This document shows, piece by piece, positions 33,318 to 46,589 of a DNA stretch of 64,000 bases. Position 1 is the stretch's first letter. Each line of letters starts with the position of its first letter. The stretch is from Lepidostoma basale. Its lineage: Eukaryota; Arthropoda; Insecta; Trichoptera; Lepidostomatidae. The stretch spans positions 372,001 to 436,000 of the forward strand of contig JAHDVF020000864.1 of assembly GCA_022606425.2 (NCBI GenBank), written 5' to 3'. Under the pieces are notes generated by a model. The model did not search any database, had not been told where the DNA came from, and saw only the letters and a list, made by a program, of their open reading frames with translations. Position numbers and translations under genes: made by a program.

Positions 33318-33485
33318 CCTATTAATACGAATGAAAACGGCAGTTTTCTAGAAGTTTTATTATATTTTATGGGAATGACATGTTTCGCCCTTCTAAGGTA
33401 TTATCATATTTGATTATTTGGTATTCATTCGTATTAATTATTTAATATGAAGCTTTACATTATTGTTCAAGAAACAATAAATGAA
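33318..33485 (+). repeat. F1 fold-back element, near-complete
   Basis: Left end 'attaatacgaatgaaaacgg', 'cagttttctagaagttttat', interior 'gacatgtttcgcccttctaa', right end 'attcattcgtattaattatt', then 'ttgttcaagaaacaataaat'. The two ends are inverted copies of each other. No open frame. Confidence 0.7.
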
Positions 33486-33489
33486 AGCC

Positions 33490-33985
33490 TATTGATTAAC
33501 ATTAATTTTCCACATATATCATCGGTACTCAGAAGTTTTTCGTCTGGGAAATGATTAATACATTTAACATTGAACGTTTCTTCTCTTTAATTATATATCT
33601 GCAAATGAGCCCAACACAGTGGCGCCATCTGTCGTCGCCTCTAACGACCGGGACACCACTGCATTCCATTATTCACATTTTTTGTCCTAAACTTTTATCA
33701 CGCAAAGTTTTCCTAAAGCCAGAGAAGTGAGCCTAGCTAGCTATATATACATTATAGCTAGCTACTGGACACCCACTATTTCTCTTAACCTACATTAAAT
33801 TTGTGTTAATGTTTCAATTAGACTCTCGTTTTGCTGAAGATAATTGTTTTCATCAAATTAAAAGTTTGACTTTATGCTTAGAGAGAAACGTTTTTTTATT
33901 TTTATAAATATTCTTACTAGTTTAAACCCTGTTAATTCATAGGTGCAGGCAGATTCATTGATAATCACATATTTCTTAACATAAA
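33490..33985. other. AT-rich; small palindrome at 33734-33764
   Basis: The 12-nt arms 'tagctagctata' and 'tatagctagcta' flank a 7-nt loop. Nothing else recognised. Confidence 0.5.
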
Positions 33986-33989
33986 TCGT

Positions 33990-34265
33990 TCAACTTCCTT
34001 GACATTCATACATCGTGTCAAAGACGTTAATTTTTTCGACTCTTAAAGGCCCTCTTGATTAATATGTCGTGACTTTTCCATGGTTACTCTCTATGCTTCG
34101 TTCACATTTACATATACACTGGAACATTAAACTGTTCACGAGAGAAAAGCGAATATTAGAATAGACGAATATCAAACTATAATTTCTCGTGCGAATGAAC
34201 TGAAAAGGATTTTTTTTACTATTCCCAGCATCGAATTTTACCAATCTGTTATTAAGCAATAACAA
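33990..34265 (-). mobile_element. LINE-A remnant, strongly decayed
   Basis: 'gacattcatacatcgtgtca', 'ttttttcgactcttaaaggc', 'gacttttccatggttactct' and 'cgttcacatttacatataca' follow the order of LINE-A on the minus strand. Later 'gaattttaccaatctgttat' followed by 'taagcaataa' resembles the 5' edge of the copy at 25321. The 3' tail is missing. Confidence 0.5.
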
Positions 34266-34269
34266 AAGT

Positions 34270-35840
34270 TTTGAATAACAAAAATTAATAAATATATATT
34301 ATATATAAAATATATACGTATATAAATGTATAAAAATATAATGTTTTTATTCCATTTTTTTTTATAATTTACCGGTTAGAGCAGCATGCTACCATCTCAT
34401 ATGTAAATTAAATAGTTTTTGTTTTTTCATACAAATCACTTAATTTTAATATTATACTAATGTTTCAGAACATTTGGATTAAATATCGTCTTCTAGTGAT
34501 TTTCGTATTGCCTTAACTAACGAATCTATTTTGGAATTAGTTTCCGTCGAATCGAGTAAACAACAATGATGTTTACTCGTATTGCCGCATGTTATTTAAT
34601 ATTTACTTCTGGTTAACGTTGGTAAAACAATATCTCCATAATACTGTACTTCGATTCCGCTCAATAATTCAGACGATCAATCATATCGAGCGCGCGATTT
34701 TCCCGGGAAGGCTCTTAAGAGTTCGTCGCACTTCTAGTCGGAACTTATTCATTTCAAATTAAGCTTATCTGCTCTTCCATGGCGATTGAGCATTGTCCCC
34801 GGGCTCTTGTGAGATTTATGCACATTCCTGTTGGGAAATATTTAAAGGAAATTCTCGGGAAGGAAGCTCACGACAATATGGCGCCCCCGCCTTTCCGAGT
34901 TCCTGTAATTTGTTTTTCATATTTTCCAAAAGCCCAGCTTTCTAATTTTTATTTGTTATTCATAGTTTAAATTAGTTTTATCATAATTGTTTTAGTTGCT
35001 TTACATTCGAGTTCGAAGTATCGAACAAACTCTTTTCTATTTTTTTTTGACATAATGAAGTAGGATGTATGTTTTATCGTGGTGAAATTCAACAAGACTC
35101 GGGCCCTTTCTACACAAAATAAGTTAATAGCTTAATTTTAAGGTTTTTTTAGATGTTTTCTTTTAATTCAATTAATCAAAGACTCCAGGTTGTAAATTTG
35201 AGTGTAAGTAATTAAATTTCCTTTGCCGAAAGTTCATTGTAAACTATAAAAAACATGTATATACTCGTATAATAAATATCTAATTTTATTCTTCTCAGTT
35301 ATCTATTCTCCGTTATGGTGAGTTTTGTATTCTGAAAATGAATAAAACGAAAAAATTTCAATATATTTACTTACTATTGTATAAAAAATTGTTTCTATTG
35401 TTCCAGTAAACTTAGTTCTCTTATATTTATGAAATCAACATTATAAGCGCTGTGCATAACAGGGCTACCTGCTGAAAACGTCTCCAACGGACCCTGTCCA
35501 GTACAGTCAATCTTCAATAGGTTTACAATTATCATAGTTCCATTTAGCTAGCTCAAATCAGTCTGCTTACACTGGATTTTAGACAAAATCATTCGTGGAT
35601 CCTTTTCGCTCATACGTATGGTGTTACTAAAAACATAACAACTGATGCCTCTGGAAACGAAATAAAATCGGCCAAACCTTCCACCACCAATGGCTAATGA
35701 AATATAAGATATGAAATCTTTTTTGGACAATTTAATCGATATATAAGACGAGATTGGCATTGACACAAAGAAAAAAATGCGAGAAACGTAACGTAAACAA
35801 CTTCATCCCCCAATGTAATGATTAATACGACAATGACAAA
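34270..35840. other. AT-rich stretch without recognised feature
   Basis: 34680-34900 is unique and less AT-rich, and carries a 63-codon frame (34779-34970) with no domain. Confidence 0.4.
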
Positions 35841-35844
35841 TTAA

Positions 35845-36243
35845 ATGTAAAGGACTTAACTGCAAGATACACAAGGCATACGTCCGCCCCACATGACGTA
35901 TGAAATAGAGGTCAGAGCCTATACCAATTAATATTAGAACCTTCTTAGAGTAGCAGAAATGCAAACCCTGCGTTCCATCGCAGGCCAAACCCTAAGAGAA
36001 AACCCTCAGAAATTAAACCTTAAGGTCCGTCTGTGGTGTTAAGGACATAGAAAGATGGGGAAAAAGCAGAAGGCGCTTTTGGAAAGAACACGTGGACAGC
36101 ATGGAGAATATAAGAATTGCAAAAATTACAAGCTAGGATGGTCGCCAAAAAGATGGAGAGATGGCTTGACATTATCATCCCAGGACAACTTACCGTCACA
36201 AACAGGTCATACGATCCAAATTAAGAGGAAGAAGAAGAAGAAT
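35845..36243 (+). mobile_element. LINE family K 3' end, degenerate
   Basis: In pieces: KIHKAYVRP, MTYEIEVRA, LLRVAEMQTLRSIAGQTLRE, then GQHGEYKNCKNYKL, SPKRWRDGLTLSSQDNLPSQ and TGHTIQIK. It ends in (GAA)n at 36228-36243. The order of blocks equals that of 22340-23230 and 3432-3805. Stops and frameshifts are present throughout. Confidence 0.7.
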
Positions 36244-36249
36244 AGAAAC

Positions 36250-38660
36250 AATTTGTTTTGTAATTTTTCGCACCCACAGCCTAGTTAAGCATAAATACAA
36301 CAGATTATTCAAAATTACTAATCGTTCTCGCAGTCCTTCCAAAAGTTAGATAATCCATGCTAGAAGCCTTAAGGAAGCAAAGTCTACAAGACACGTAATG
36401 CATTAATGGCCAAGTTTGACGTTTGTTGATAAATTGTGGTTCTGTTATATTTACTTGTTTGTAGCAGATTTACTACTCGCCTTGAGTACCCCCAATCTCC
36501 TTCCCATCATGTTTTTATTCCTCCAACATTTATCAAGTTTATCTTTGTGCGAGTAACATCTTTAGTTGTAGCATTATATCAACTCACATAATGTGGCTTT
36601 ATATTCTGTTCGTGCAAACTTATAAAATGAATATTTCAAAATCATGAAGTTTTTGCGCATACGAAATAAGTCGAATTCCTTGAATGTAATATAATATTAA
36701 TGTGGCTCCCGTCCAACGCCTTCCAGCTTGCTTCATGTTTGAATAATATCATACTGCCCATTGATGTGAAGTAAAAAACCTGTACTTAAATTTACGTCTA
36801 TACTTATACCCGACACAAGAAAGATATTTAATATTATGACTCTGAAATCATAGTACTTTCAATTAGAAGCGTTCAGTTTTATCACGCCCTGCTTATATTG
36901 TGAAAGTATTTCATATGTTGTTGTATCTACCCAACTATCGCCATGCCAAAAAGCTAAGAAGTATGAAATTTTATCAGCAATATCCCTACAAAATATTTAT
37001 GTATGTTCACTTGTTCACCTCGACAATTTTAATGTTTTTTTTTTATGCGACAGGTTTATATTGACAACCCATAAATCATTGTTTATGGTGTTTTTCTCTA
37101 CAAGTAACATTACAATAAGCAAAAAACATCTAAACACTTCAATTGTGATATCTCCCTGTACAGATCGTTAACCATCGAATTTATTGTATTCCGATTTCCT
37201 TCTTATAAGTAAAAGTATGATACATTTTGTACAATATGACGTATTTACTTATGTGCTAATTAATAAATATGTTATTTACGTAATAATGTAATAGAATTGA
37301 GTGTTAGTTAGTATTTTGCTTTCGTTGTTTTTGAATGTGCAGTCTAATTTTGATGTCCTGAATCGTAATTAATTATAACACAATGCATATTCCATACAAG
37401 CGTCAGGTGTTCCGGAAGACAAGCGCACGGAGTGTGGTCTCAAGTTGTCTGAATTGTTTACAAATTGTTAACACGCTGTTTCCGCAGTGTTTTTGGCACT
37501 TGGCTCCATACACCAGTTCCGAGATAGGGGGAGTTTCAAAAAGAAATGATTGATGTATTCCCTCTCACCCTGCACCTAGCATGAACCTCGGTGTCTTTAA
37601 AAGTGTGATTTAAAGAAATATTTTGATGTAGTGTGTCTCCATAAATCTAGACATAACAAATGAGCTGATCATAAATTAGATCCTTCTCTTACTTGTGCGC
37701 AACAGAATGTTATTACGTATTTACACCAACGTTCTTCAGAATTTACGGCAATTTCACAATATTTTTGCCCCATTTTATCATTGTTCCAAATAATGTTTAT
37801 TTCTTTGTACGAAAATTTACGTTTATAAATTTTATTTACAAAATTTTATTACTGTAGCTTAAATGAGCGGAACTTTTATTTCGTATATTTTACCATCTAT
37901 CTTAAACAGTTGTAAAATTTTACAGGCGGATATAATCAACTTCATTAATGTTTTCAGTCTTCCATTAGAAGGTTAACATTTAAATTAATTAACAGGGTGC
38001 CTTAATAGCTTTAACCTTTGTCTTAAAGTAAAGCAGCGTGGTTTGTTAATGCGTTCTTTTTTATCAGAAATATGAATTTATATATTTCTTCAGCGTGAAC
38101 AAGTTAGAGCTTGAAAGACCATAAGCGATTTTCTTTGTAAAAAAACGTTTATTTTATGCCCTTATTTTCCGTTGGAGCATTAACACTAACCAGAAGCTCG
38201 TTGTTTTAAGTATCGCCATTTTTTTTCATCGCGCTTTACGGCCTAGAATGAAAACAGTATATTTCAACTTCATAATAAGAGTGATTCTCCGCAAAATAGT
38301 TCAGGAGCGCGGCTACCCTCGAGTTTGTTTTTTTTTTTTGCTGTATATTTTTTTAAACGACCCATCGGAAAAAGCGATAAACGCCAGATTCGTTAATACA
38401 ACAAAGCGCTCAATTTTACTTTTGACCCAAAACTTGATTACTGCTTTAGAATTCATCATCAATCATCTCGTATAGGCCATGGATCGGGGAGGGTATTGGC
38501 GACTGGGGGGCCAGCGTCACTTCGTTGGGGCATAAACAAGCTCATTTCAGTGAAGTACTAGTGTAAATCTGTTCACGCATAATAATTCGTCGAGTGTGGA
38601 GTACTATAATCACGTTTTTAATGAATAAGCCGTCATTCTCCAATGTTTTACTTCTATATG
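36250..38660. other. Intergenic stretch without recognised feature
   Basis: No transposon remnant seen. Open frames are short; the longest is 38248-38475 (75 codons), without domain character. Confidence 0.45.
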
Positions 38661-38664
38661 TCTA

Positions 38665-38802
38665 TCGTATATTCGGGGAAAATCGATGTACGTGTGTGAC
38701 TCGCTGTGTGAATGTAGAGAAATCTAGATATGTATGTCAGGCTAAAGTAGTGTGACGATCCATTCTCTTTGCCTACACTTCTGGAGAAACGGCTTAATAT
38801 TT
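38665..38802 (+). mobile_element. LINE-A 3' end, degenerate
   Basis: 'aaaatcgatgtacgtgtgtg', 'gtgtgaatgtagagaaatct' and 'gcctacacttctggagaaac' are LINE-A blocks. The tail is not preserved. Confidence 0.6.
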
Positions 38803-38916
38803 TGTTTTTGTTGTATTTTTTTTATTTTTCCTATACGTTCTTAAAAGGTATAGCCTTTTGAGTTGAGAGAATGAATAACTAATCAAACATTATAAAATTA
38901 ATAAATTATTAAAAGG

Positions 38917-39058
38917 CGGCCACTTTCAGCAAAATCGACGAGCGTGCGTGTTACGATGTATGAATGTAGAGAAAGCTAGAAGTGGCGAAAGAAAAGAGTG
39001 TGGTGGTCCATACTCTCTGCTTACCTCTCTGGATAAACAGCGTGATGGTTAGTTAATT
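38917..39058 (+). mobile_element. LINE-A 3' end
   Basis: 'aaaatcgacgagcgtgcgtg', 'atgtatgaatgtagagaaag', 'gcttacctctctggataaac' and 'agcgtgatggttagttaatt' mark the terminal part with its tail. It is directly followed, tail to tail, by the minus-strand copy at 39065. Confidence 0.7.
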
Positions 39059-39064
39059 AAAATC

Positions 39065-39615
39065 TTATTCCTCAACATTCATACATCGTGTCGTTCATGC
39101 GCGTCGATTTCTCCGACTACTCACGCGGCAGACATTCAATGTTTGATTTATTTGATCGTGCCACGATTTCCTCTTCTTCCTCTTGTTTTTCCTTATAGGA
39201 AGTTGGACAGCATCATGGCTATTTCTTCTCTATATATTGCAGCTTTAAACAGGAATTTTGGGCTGCAACTGAACCATTCTCGGAATTTTATAGCCAGGAT
39301 TTTCTTCTTCTCCCGACACTTCGTATTCCGTTAATTTTACCTTGGACAATCAATTGCAGCACTATGTATTTTTCGTTTCTCATGATGTTCTCGTGATGTT
39401 CTCCCGTTTAATGGCTTTCAGCACTTTATGGTCTTTACAATTTCTTCTTCTTTCTTCATGCACTGCAATACTTCCTTGTTTGTGTCGTTTCTTACAAACT
39501 TTTTCCTCGGTCTTCCTCTATTTCTAGTTCCGTTTACATTTACATTCTTTATCATTTTTTCCATGTGTCCAAACCATCCTAATGATATTATCATTATTTT
39601 GTTGAAAACACGTTT
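39065..39615 (-). mobile_element. LINE-A copy split by another LINE
   Basis: 39072-39173 ('ttcatacatcgtgtcgttca', 'ctactcacgcggcagacatt', 'ttgatcgtgccacgatttcc') and 39502-39615 ('tcggtcttcctctatttcta', 'ttccatgtgtccaaaccatc') are consecutive LINE-A parts on the minus strand. They are separated by about 328 bp of a different LINE. The 3' tail is missing, presumably lost at the junction with the preceding copy. Confidence 0.8.
39174..39501 (-). mobile_element. LINE 3' end nested in LINE-A
   Basis: The minus strand reads MRNEKYIVLQLIVQGKINGI, then RSVGRRRKSWLYKIREWFSC, AAIYREEIAMMLSNFL and a stop, followed by a GAGGAAGAA tail. This matches the (I)QGKI-GKRG-GRR--SWL-N-R-W ... ELFRAA ... I--MI-NLR C-terminus of insect LINEs and is related to 11453-11765. 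The duplicated 'tttcctc' at 39167-39173 and 39502-39508 is the likely TSD. Confidence 0.75.
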
Positions 39616-39619
39616 AATA

Positions 39620-40820
39620 ATAACATTTATTATTTATTTATCCGATGATGTATTTAAACAAATTGCAGTTTTGTTGAATCAATTACCCTTAGGGATTATT
39701 ACTATAATCAAAAAAGTATAAAATTTACTAGACTGTGCAGTCTTCAGTAATATTTTTTATTGCTATTCTGATACTCAATACTTAGATGTGGATTAACATG
39801 TCAACAGACCCGCAACACTGAAAACACGATCGTAGAAACTTGCTTTATTAGCTCTTGCATTACAATGTTATTCGCATTGGTTCCCTCTGATCGGAGTGTT
39901 CATTGTCTTTGCGTTGGTATGTCACGGAGAGTAATTATTCAATAAAAATTATTTTGTTCATTTCAATGAGTTCCGGAAGAATTTTAGTCCAACATTTTGA
40001 GGTTGTTTTTATTACACGAGTATTAATTTACATGTTTATTAAAACTTATCATAATAGTCTCATTTATGTGCCCCACATTAAACAGTTAGCTCAATTTAAA
40101 GTACTCGTAGTATTCATTTTATCAAAAAATCCTGTAGCTTTGTTTATGTTACTTCGAAACGTTCCTGAACTCATACATAAAATTACCATTAAAATAATAA
40201 TGTATTTAACTTTCTGGTTGTTTCAAGTTTTTACAGGCAATTTAGAAATCGGTCTGTTGCATAAATTAATCACTCAGTAGACGGAATTAGTAAATTTTAT
40301 TTGATTTAGAATCACAGACTGTATTACTTAAAGAATAAAGAAAATAGTACTTATTTTAAGTGTTTATTATTATAATATGACTTTATTTCTAACATTCAAT
40401 TTATATCAATTAATATTCAAATGTACACTAAATAAACTTCTGAAAAAACACAATATTCAAATCTTAATGAGAACAAGTATTACATATTATATAAGTAACT
40501 TGAAATAATATAAAGAATGTTTTCTGTATATATTGCCATAAAGTTATTCAATTGAAAGTTTTCCCAGCAATAATACACAGCGCCTTATGCTCACGTCCCC
40601 TGTCAATGTTCTGAATTCAATGAGTAAACTGTATAAAGCAGGTTTGAAAGTAGGCTTAAGGGTATGTTTTATTTACATTTAAGATTACTTTTATGCTTTA
40701 GCTGAAAGTGCCGTACCATTTTCGCTTATTATTATAATTTTACCTTCGTGTTTATTGCGTTACTGTTATAAATTGCAATATTTAAACACATTCAAATGCT
40801 ACATTTTAAAAGCAATTACA
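39620..40820. other. AT-rich stretch; one 125-codon frame of doubtful meaning
   Basis: 39903-40280 is open from a TTG (first ATG 39967, 104 codons). It encodes hydrophobic, Ile/Leu/Phe-rich sequence, as AT-rich DNA does by chance. No signal of a real gene. Confidence 0.4.
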
Positions 40821-40821
40821 T

Positions 40822-41130
40822 TCTAACTAACTAACTTACTTACTAACTAACCATCACGCCGTTTCCCCGGAGGGGTAGGCAGAGAGGATGGATCGCCACT
40901 CTGTTCTATCCTGACATAACTCTCGCGCCTCTTCTACATTCACACATCGTGACATGCACGCTCGTCGATTGTTCCTACTTAATGGCCGCCTTTCAGTTAT
41001 TGAGTAATTTGGTCGAGCCATGTCTCACTTGGCCTTCCTCGACTTCTTTTCCCATTCACACCACTTGTATACATCTTTTTAACCATTCTTCCCTCATCCA
41101 TTCGTTCCATATGTCCAAGCCATGTAAAAC
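40822..41130 (-). mobile_element. LINE-A-like 3' end, separate subfamily
   Basis: It begins with the (GTTA)n-complement 'aactaacttacttactaact' and 'aaccatcacgccgtttcccc', then follows LINE-A order: 'catcgtgacatgcacgctcg', 'ttggccttcctcgacttctt', 'ccatatgtccaagccatgta'. It differs from subfamilies 1 and 2 at many positions, for example 'atggccgcctttcagttatt' in place of the VGHV region. Confidence 0.75.
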
Positions 41131-41139
41131 ATAGTAAAA

Positions 41140-42555
<1,416 letters not shown>

Positions 42556-42559
42556 GAGT

Positions 42560-43090
42560 ATATATAGTATACTAGTATAACTATCCAATAATGTGACGTA
42601 TAAATAACTTAATAAATCGTTTATTATATCTACGTATTTGTATTGGAAATGTTTCCGGGAATAAACAATATGGACCTTTCATTTTGTTTTCTATTATAAC
42701 GATTTTTTTGGAAATTCGACTCATATAAATATTTATTTATCGCGTGTTCTGCGTAACATTATAATAACAAGAGTGAAATGCACGTCGCTTTTATATTTTA
42801 CTCGATCCAAAGTCGAACTTCACTGAGAAATTTCTCATGCGAAATATTAAACAACCTTTAAAGGACAATACGCCCGCTGACTCGCTAGTGGAAAACTTTG
42901 ACTTGGAAAGTGCCTGAGATTCAATCTTGGCATATCCATTCTCGGCTTCACCTGTGGGGAGGCCTGTAATGGACTCACGAGAGTGACGGCTACACCAATA
43001 TTACCTTAGAATATGCCAATACACTTTCTAACATGGGTCTGCTTACTATCACTTTTTGTTAAAATGTAACTTTCGATGGAATTTGTTATA
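42560..43090. other. No recognised feature
   Basis: AT-rich, then a moderately complex stretch (42880-43010) without frame or repeat. Confidence 0.4.
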
Positions 43091-43092
43091 TA

Positions 43093-44378
43093 TTAGGTCC
43101 TTACATATGAAATTGGTGTTTTGCCGTACTGGTAACTTTAATCTCAAATATCTTCTCTTTGGTTAGGAATTCCAAATTCAAATTTATGTAGCTATTTACT
43201 TAAGTATTTGTGTTTCGAAAATTATAATTCATTTGTTTTTTCCTCAATTGTTTTTTTTCTTTGCTTCACTCAGTTTACAAAATGGAAAACTTGAAATATC
43301 GCGTTATTTACGAGTACGAGTTCCACCGTGGCACCAGTGCTGCAGAAACGGCTCGAAGGATTAATGATGTGTATGGCGACGGTGCCGCAAAAATAAACAC
43401 AGTGCATTTTTGGTTCCAACGTTTCCGTTTTGGAAATTTCGACCTGCAGAACAAGCCCCGAGGACGGCCGGAGACCAAAGTTGATAATGAAGAATTGAAG
43501 GCTATTGTGAAAGCGGATCCATCGCAAACCACGTCCGAGTTAGTTGCAGGCTGCGGTGTTAGTGATAAAACTGTTTTAATCCACTTGAAGCAAATTGGGA
43601 AGGTGAAAAAGCTTGAAAGGTGGGTACCTCACGAATTGAGTGAAGCAAATCAACAAACGCGCGTTGACTGCTGCGTTGCATTACTCAACCGGCACAATAA
43701 TGAAGGGATTTTGAATCGAATCATTACCTGTGATGAGGAGTGGATCCTGTATGATAATCAGAAGCGCTCATCGCAATGGCTGAACCCTGCCGAACCAGCC
43801 AAACCATACCCCAAGCGAAAATTGACTCCAAAAAAGTTACTTGTGAGCGTTTGGTGGACTAGTGCTGGTGTCGTTCACTACAGCTTTCTTAAATCTGGCC
43901 AGACGATTACGGTAGATGTCTATTATCAGCAACTGCAAACAATGATGGAAAAGCTAGCTGCTAAACACCCGAGGCTGATTAACCGCTCTAGGCCACTGCT
44001 GCTTCATGATAACGCTAGACCACACACTGCACAACAGACGGCTACCAAATTAGAAGAGCTTCAATTGGAATGTCTAAGACATCCACCGTACTCTCCGGAC
44101 CTTGCCCCAATAGATTACTATTTTTTCGAAATTTGGATAACTTCTTGCAAGGGAAAAAATTCAACTCCGATGGGGCAGTCCAAACCGACTTCAAAGATTT
44201 TATTGATTCCCGTCCGAATGCTTTTTTTAGTAAAGGGATCGATGAACTACCTATGAGATGGCAAAAGTGCATAGATAGCAATGGTACATACTTTGATTAA
44301 ATAAATGTATTATATTTTAAAAAAATCAACTTTATGTTCCTCCCATACAAAACGCCAATTTCATATGAAAGGACCTAA
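43093..44378 (+). mobile_element. Mariner transposon copy 2, full length
   Basis: 1286 bp between a TA duplication (43091-43092 and 44379-44380). The ends are inverted: 'ttaggtccttacatatgaaa' on the left against 'ttaggtcctttcatatgaaa' read from the right. The match runs about 31 bp with few mismatches. The size and TA target are typical for mariner. It is collinear with the copy at 5429-6540 outside that copy's 175-bp deletion. Confidence 0.97.
43282..44300 (+). pseudogene. Mariner transposase with one frameshift (copy 2)
   Basis: The start is the first ATG after the 5' terminal repeat, giving MENLKYRVIYEYEFHRGTS. It has an N-terminal helix-turn-helix (INTVHFWFQRFRFGNFDL), the GRPETK linker, a second HTH ending LKQIGKVKKLERWVPHEL, and catalytic aspartates at residue 151 (TCDEEW), 243 (HDNARPHTA) and 278 (LAPIDYYFF). 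The last two have 34 residues between them, the mariner DD34D signature. One T is missing in the run at 44121-44126 (six T here, seven in the other copy). The frame shifts just after the third aspartate, and the usual ending (DNFLQGK ... GTYFD) continues in another frame to the stop at 44298. A full frame would be about 339 residues, normal for the family. It resembles cecropia-type mariners from recall. Confidence 0.95.
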
Positions 44379-44384
44379 TATTTG

Positions 44385-44860
44385 TGTACTTCAAGTAAAG
44401 TTCTATCCAAACAAATTATTGTAGTACAGTTATGATTTATATATTTGCAAATTGAAGACTTAAATGTTTTCTTTTTTGTACTTTATTTATAGTCAACTGA
44501 TTCTATCTGTTTCATAGGGTAAAAATCTTGTAATACTTTTATTTTGTTTTCTTATTTTAGAAGTTTTTTCTATTAACTTCATATTTTTCTTAAATTGAAT
44601 AGAAAAAAAGTAATTTGAATTTTTTTTAAAACGGTAGATTTCTTAAATATTTAGCTTGAACCATAATTTGACATGTTTTTGGTCATTTCATGTTCAACTT
44701 ATAATTGAGTCCAATTTTAATTAATTTTAAATTTTATTACCAGCGAAACTCTTATAAACCTAACAACTTTTACTTCGTTTAAAATGCTTCTAGATATATA
44801 ATTAAAATAAAATAAAATGGCATTAAACAAACCAGTTTTATTCCATATTTTCAAATACTT
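44385..44860. other. No recognised feature
   Basis: AT-rich, no frame or shared repeat. Confidence 0.45.
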
Positions 44861-44861
44861 G

Positions 44862-45150
44862 GGTCGTTAAGATGGTTTGGACACATGGAACTAATGAATG
44901 TAAACAGGTATATTTAAACGACGTGAACAGAGCTAGAAATAGAGAAATACCGAGGAAAACATAGCAGGATCAAATCAATCAAATATTAAATACGGGTCAC
45001 GTGAAGAGTTTCAGTAATCGACGTGCGTGGATGACTCAATATATGTATGTAGGGGAATCGAGAGAAGTATATCAGCACAGAACAGTGGCAGTAAAAATCT
45101 TTCTGCCTACCCTTCGGGGAGACGACGTGATGGTTAGTAAGTTAGTTAGT
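44862..45150 (+). mobile_element. LINE-A 3' end, subfamily 2, degenerate
   Basis: 'gttaagatggtttggacaca', 'ttaaacgacgtgaacagagc', 'aatcgacgtgcgtggatgac', then 'ttcggggagacgacgtgatg' and a GTTAGTAAGTTAG tail. The frame is lost. Confidence 0.78.
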
Positions 45151-45469
45151 ATTCAAATATAGTCATGAAATATGTTATGAAACTACGGTTGTTTTAATGT
45201 TTCTCGGTGATCCTTTACTACTTTCTATAATAGTACTGTAACTTTAGCGTGTCCCAGTGAGATCGTCGGGGCTGTGTGCTCAGGATATTTGCTGTATAAA
45301 TACCGCTTAACGATACCAAATACGGTTTATTGTCTGTCCTTTAGAATGATATTCTTCACAGTGTATCCTGATTGTAAAATCTAGCGTTCATCATTGTGTA
45401 TTAAATTTCTTCTTCGTTTTAGGAATTTAATTTAAGAATAACAGAATTTGTTTTGGTTTATTTTTCATT

Positions 45470-45545
45470 AACTTTTTAAATAAAAACTTTGTTATAAATA
45501 TCACAATTGATCATATTTTGTCACCTTTGTTTATTTTTATAAATA
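45470..45545 (+). repeat. F2 element fragment
   Basis: 'aactttgttataaatatcac' followed by 'aattgatcatattttgtc' matches the middle of the F2 copy at 24290-24345. It is directly followed by an F1 copy. Confidence 0.45.
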
Positions 45546-45725
45546 CAAATAAAAACGTATGTTTCATAGAAGTTTTAAGATATTTTATTTGACTGACTTT
45601 TTTCGCCTGTCTAAGGTATTACCAAATGTCGGTTATATTAGGTTAGTTAGTCAAATAGAAGTTTCCATTCATATTAACAATTTAATATGGAGTTTTACAT
45701 CATTATTTAAGTACAATATACACAT
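45546..45725 (+). repeat. F1 fold-back element, near-complete but diverged
   Basis: 'gtttcatagaagttttaaga', 'ttttcgcctgtctaaggtat', 'ttccattcatattaacaatt' and 'taatatggagttttacatca' occur in the F1 order. Confidence 0.6.
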
Positions 45726-45729
45726 TATT

Positions 45730-46585
45730 TTTGTATTATATTCAATCTAACGTTTTGCTGAACATGTTATACTTATTATATTTACGAGACACGTGTACCA
45801 GATAACTGACAAGGCCATCACAATTAAACATAAAATTGAATTTTCCATTCATCAATTTCCAATTTATGTTACTTAATTGGTAGTGGATTTATACAGTGAA
45901 AAGAACGTTTATATGTATGGTTTTATAATGAATACTTTTGATGAAAAACACCACGTTATTGTGTTTTAGAAAGTTGTTTATTATCCATACTTTTTTCACG
46001 AACACAAAGCAAGGAAAATTATTAAGTAAAAAAACATATTGATTTTTATTCAGTTTTTTACATCGTTAGTGCTTTATTCTTTGCTTTCGAATATAAGCAA
46101 ATTCTTTGTGAACAACCTGAAGAATTTTCCGAAGGTCTTTATAAATTTCCAAAATCGTTTTCTAAAAATGAATGCATCTTCTATATCTCTTCCCGTCCGG
46201 CAGAATGAAATCCGAGTTAGTGTTCCGAGAACAGATGATTACATTACCTTCCAATATCTACCCACATTTGTCTTTCCTAAAACGACCCTTAGGAATCAGC
46301 AAACTATCTGCGAAAATCTTATTCAAGTTTAAAGGTCTAACATTTTCGTATTACCTACTAGTTCGGTGTTTGTATATAATCTTAGTTTTTTATTATTATT
46401 TTTTTTTTCATATTTTTTGTTTATTGAGAACAGATATTTTATCACCTATTTTTTTCAGCTTATCACGGTACGTTATACATTTAAATAACATATAGCCTAT
46501 AACGAAAACAAATATTAATTGTATTTCACACTTTGTTTAACGCAGTTATATATAATAACATTTGTATTATTTTACATCAATAAAA
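45730..46585. other. AT-rich stretch without recognised feature
   Basis: Two overlapping frames of 97 and 107 codons (46039-46332, 46172-46495) in different reading frames show no domain. They are probably chance. Confidence 0.4.
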
Positions 46586-46589
46586 GATA

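Noticed and set aside
33734..33764. Short palindrome as a regulatory site
   Set aside because: 12-nt arms of TAGC/TA repeats are simple sequence. No context supports a binding site.
38248..38475. 75-codon frame
   Set aside because: Crosses a T run, no domain, ordinary for chance.
39903..40280. 125-codon open frame, hydrophobic translation
   Set aside because: It opens with TTG, the first ATG is further in, and its Ile/Leu/Phe-rich composition is what AT-rich DNA gives. No domain, no splice or promoter context.
43270..43532. Open frames on the minus strand over the mariner 5' part
   Set aside because: Antisense shadows of the transposase frame, which carries the domain and catalytic motifs.
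46172..46495. 107-codon frame overlapping another of 97 codons
   Set aside because: Two phases open over the same AT-rich stretch with no domain suggests chance.
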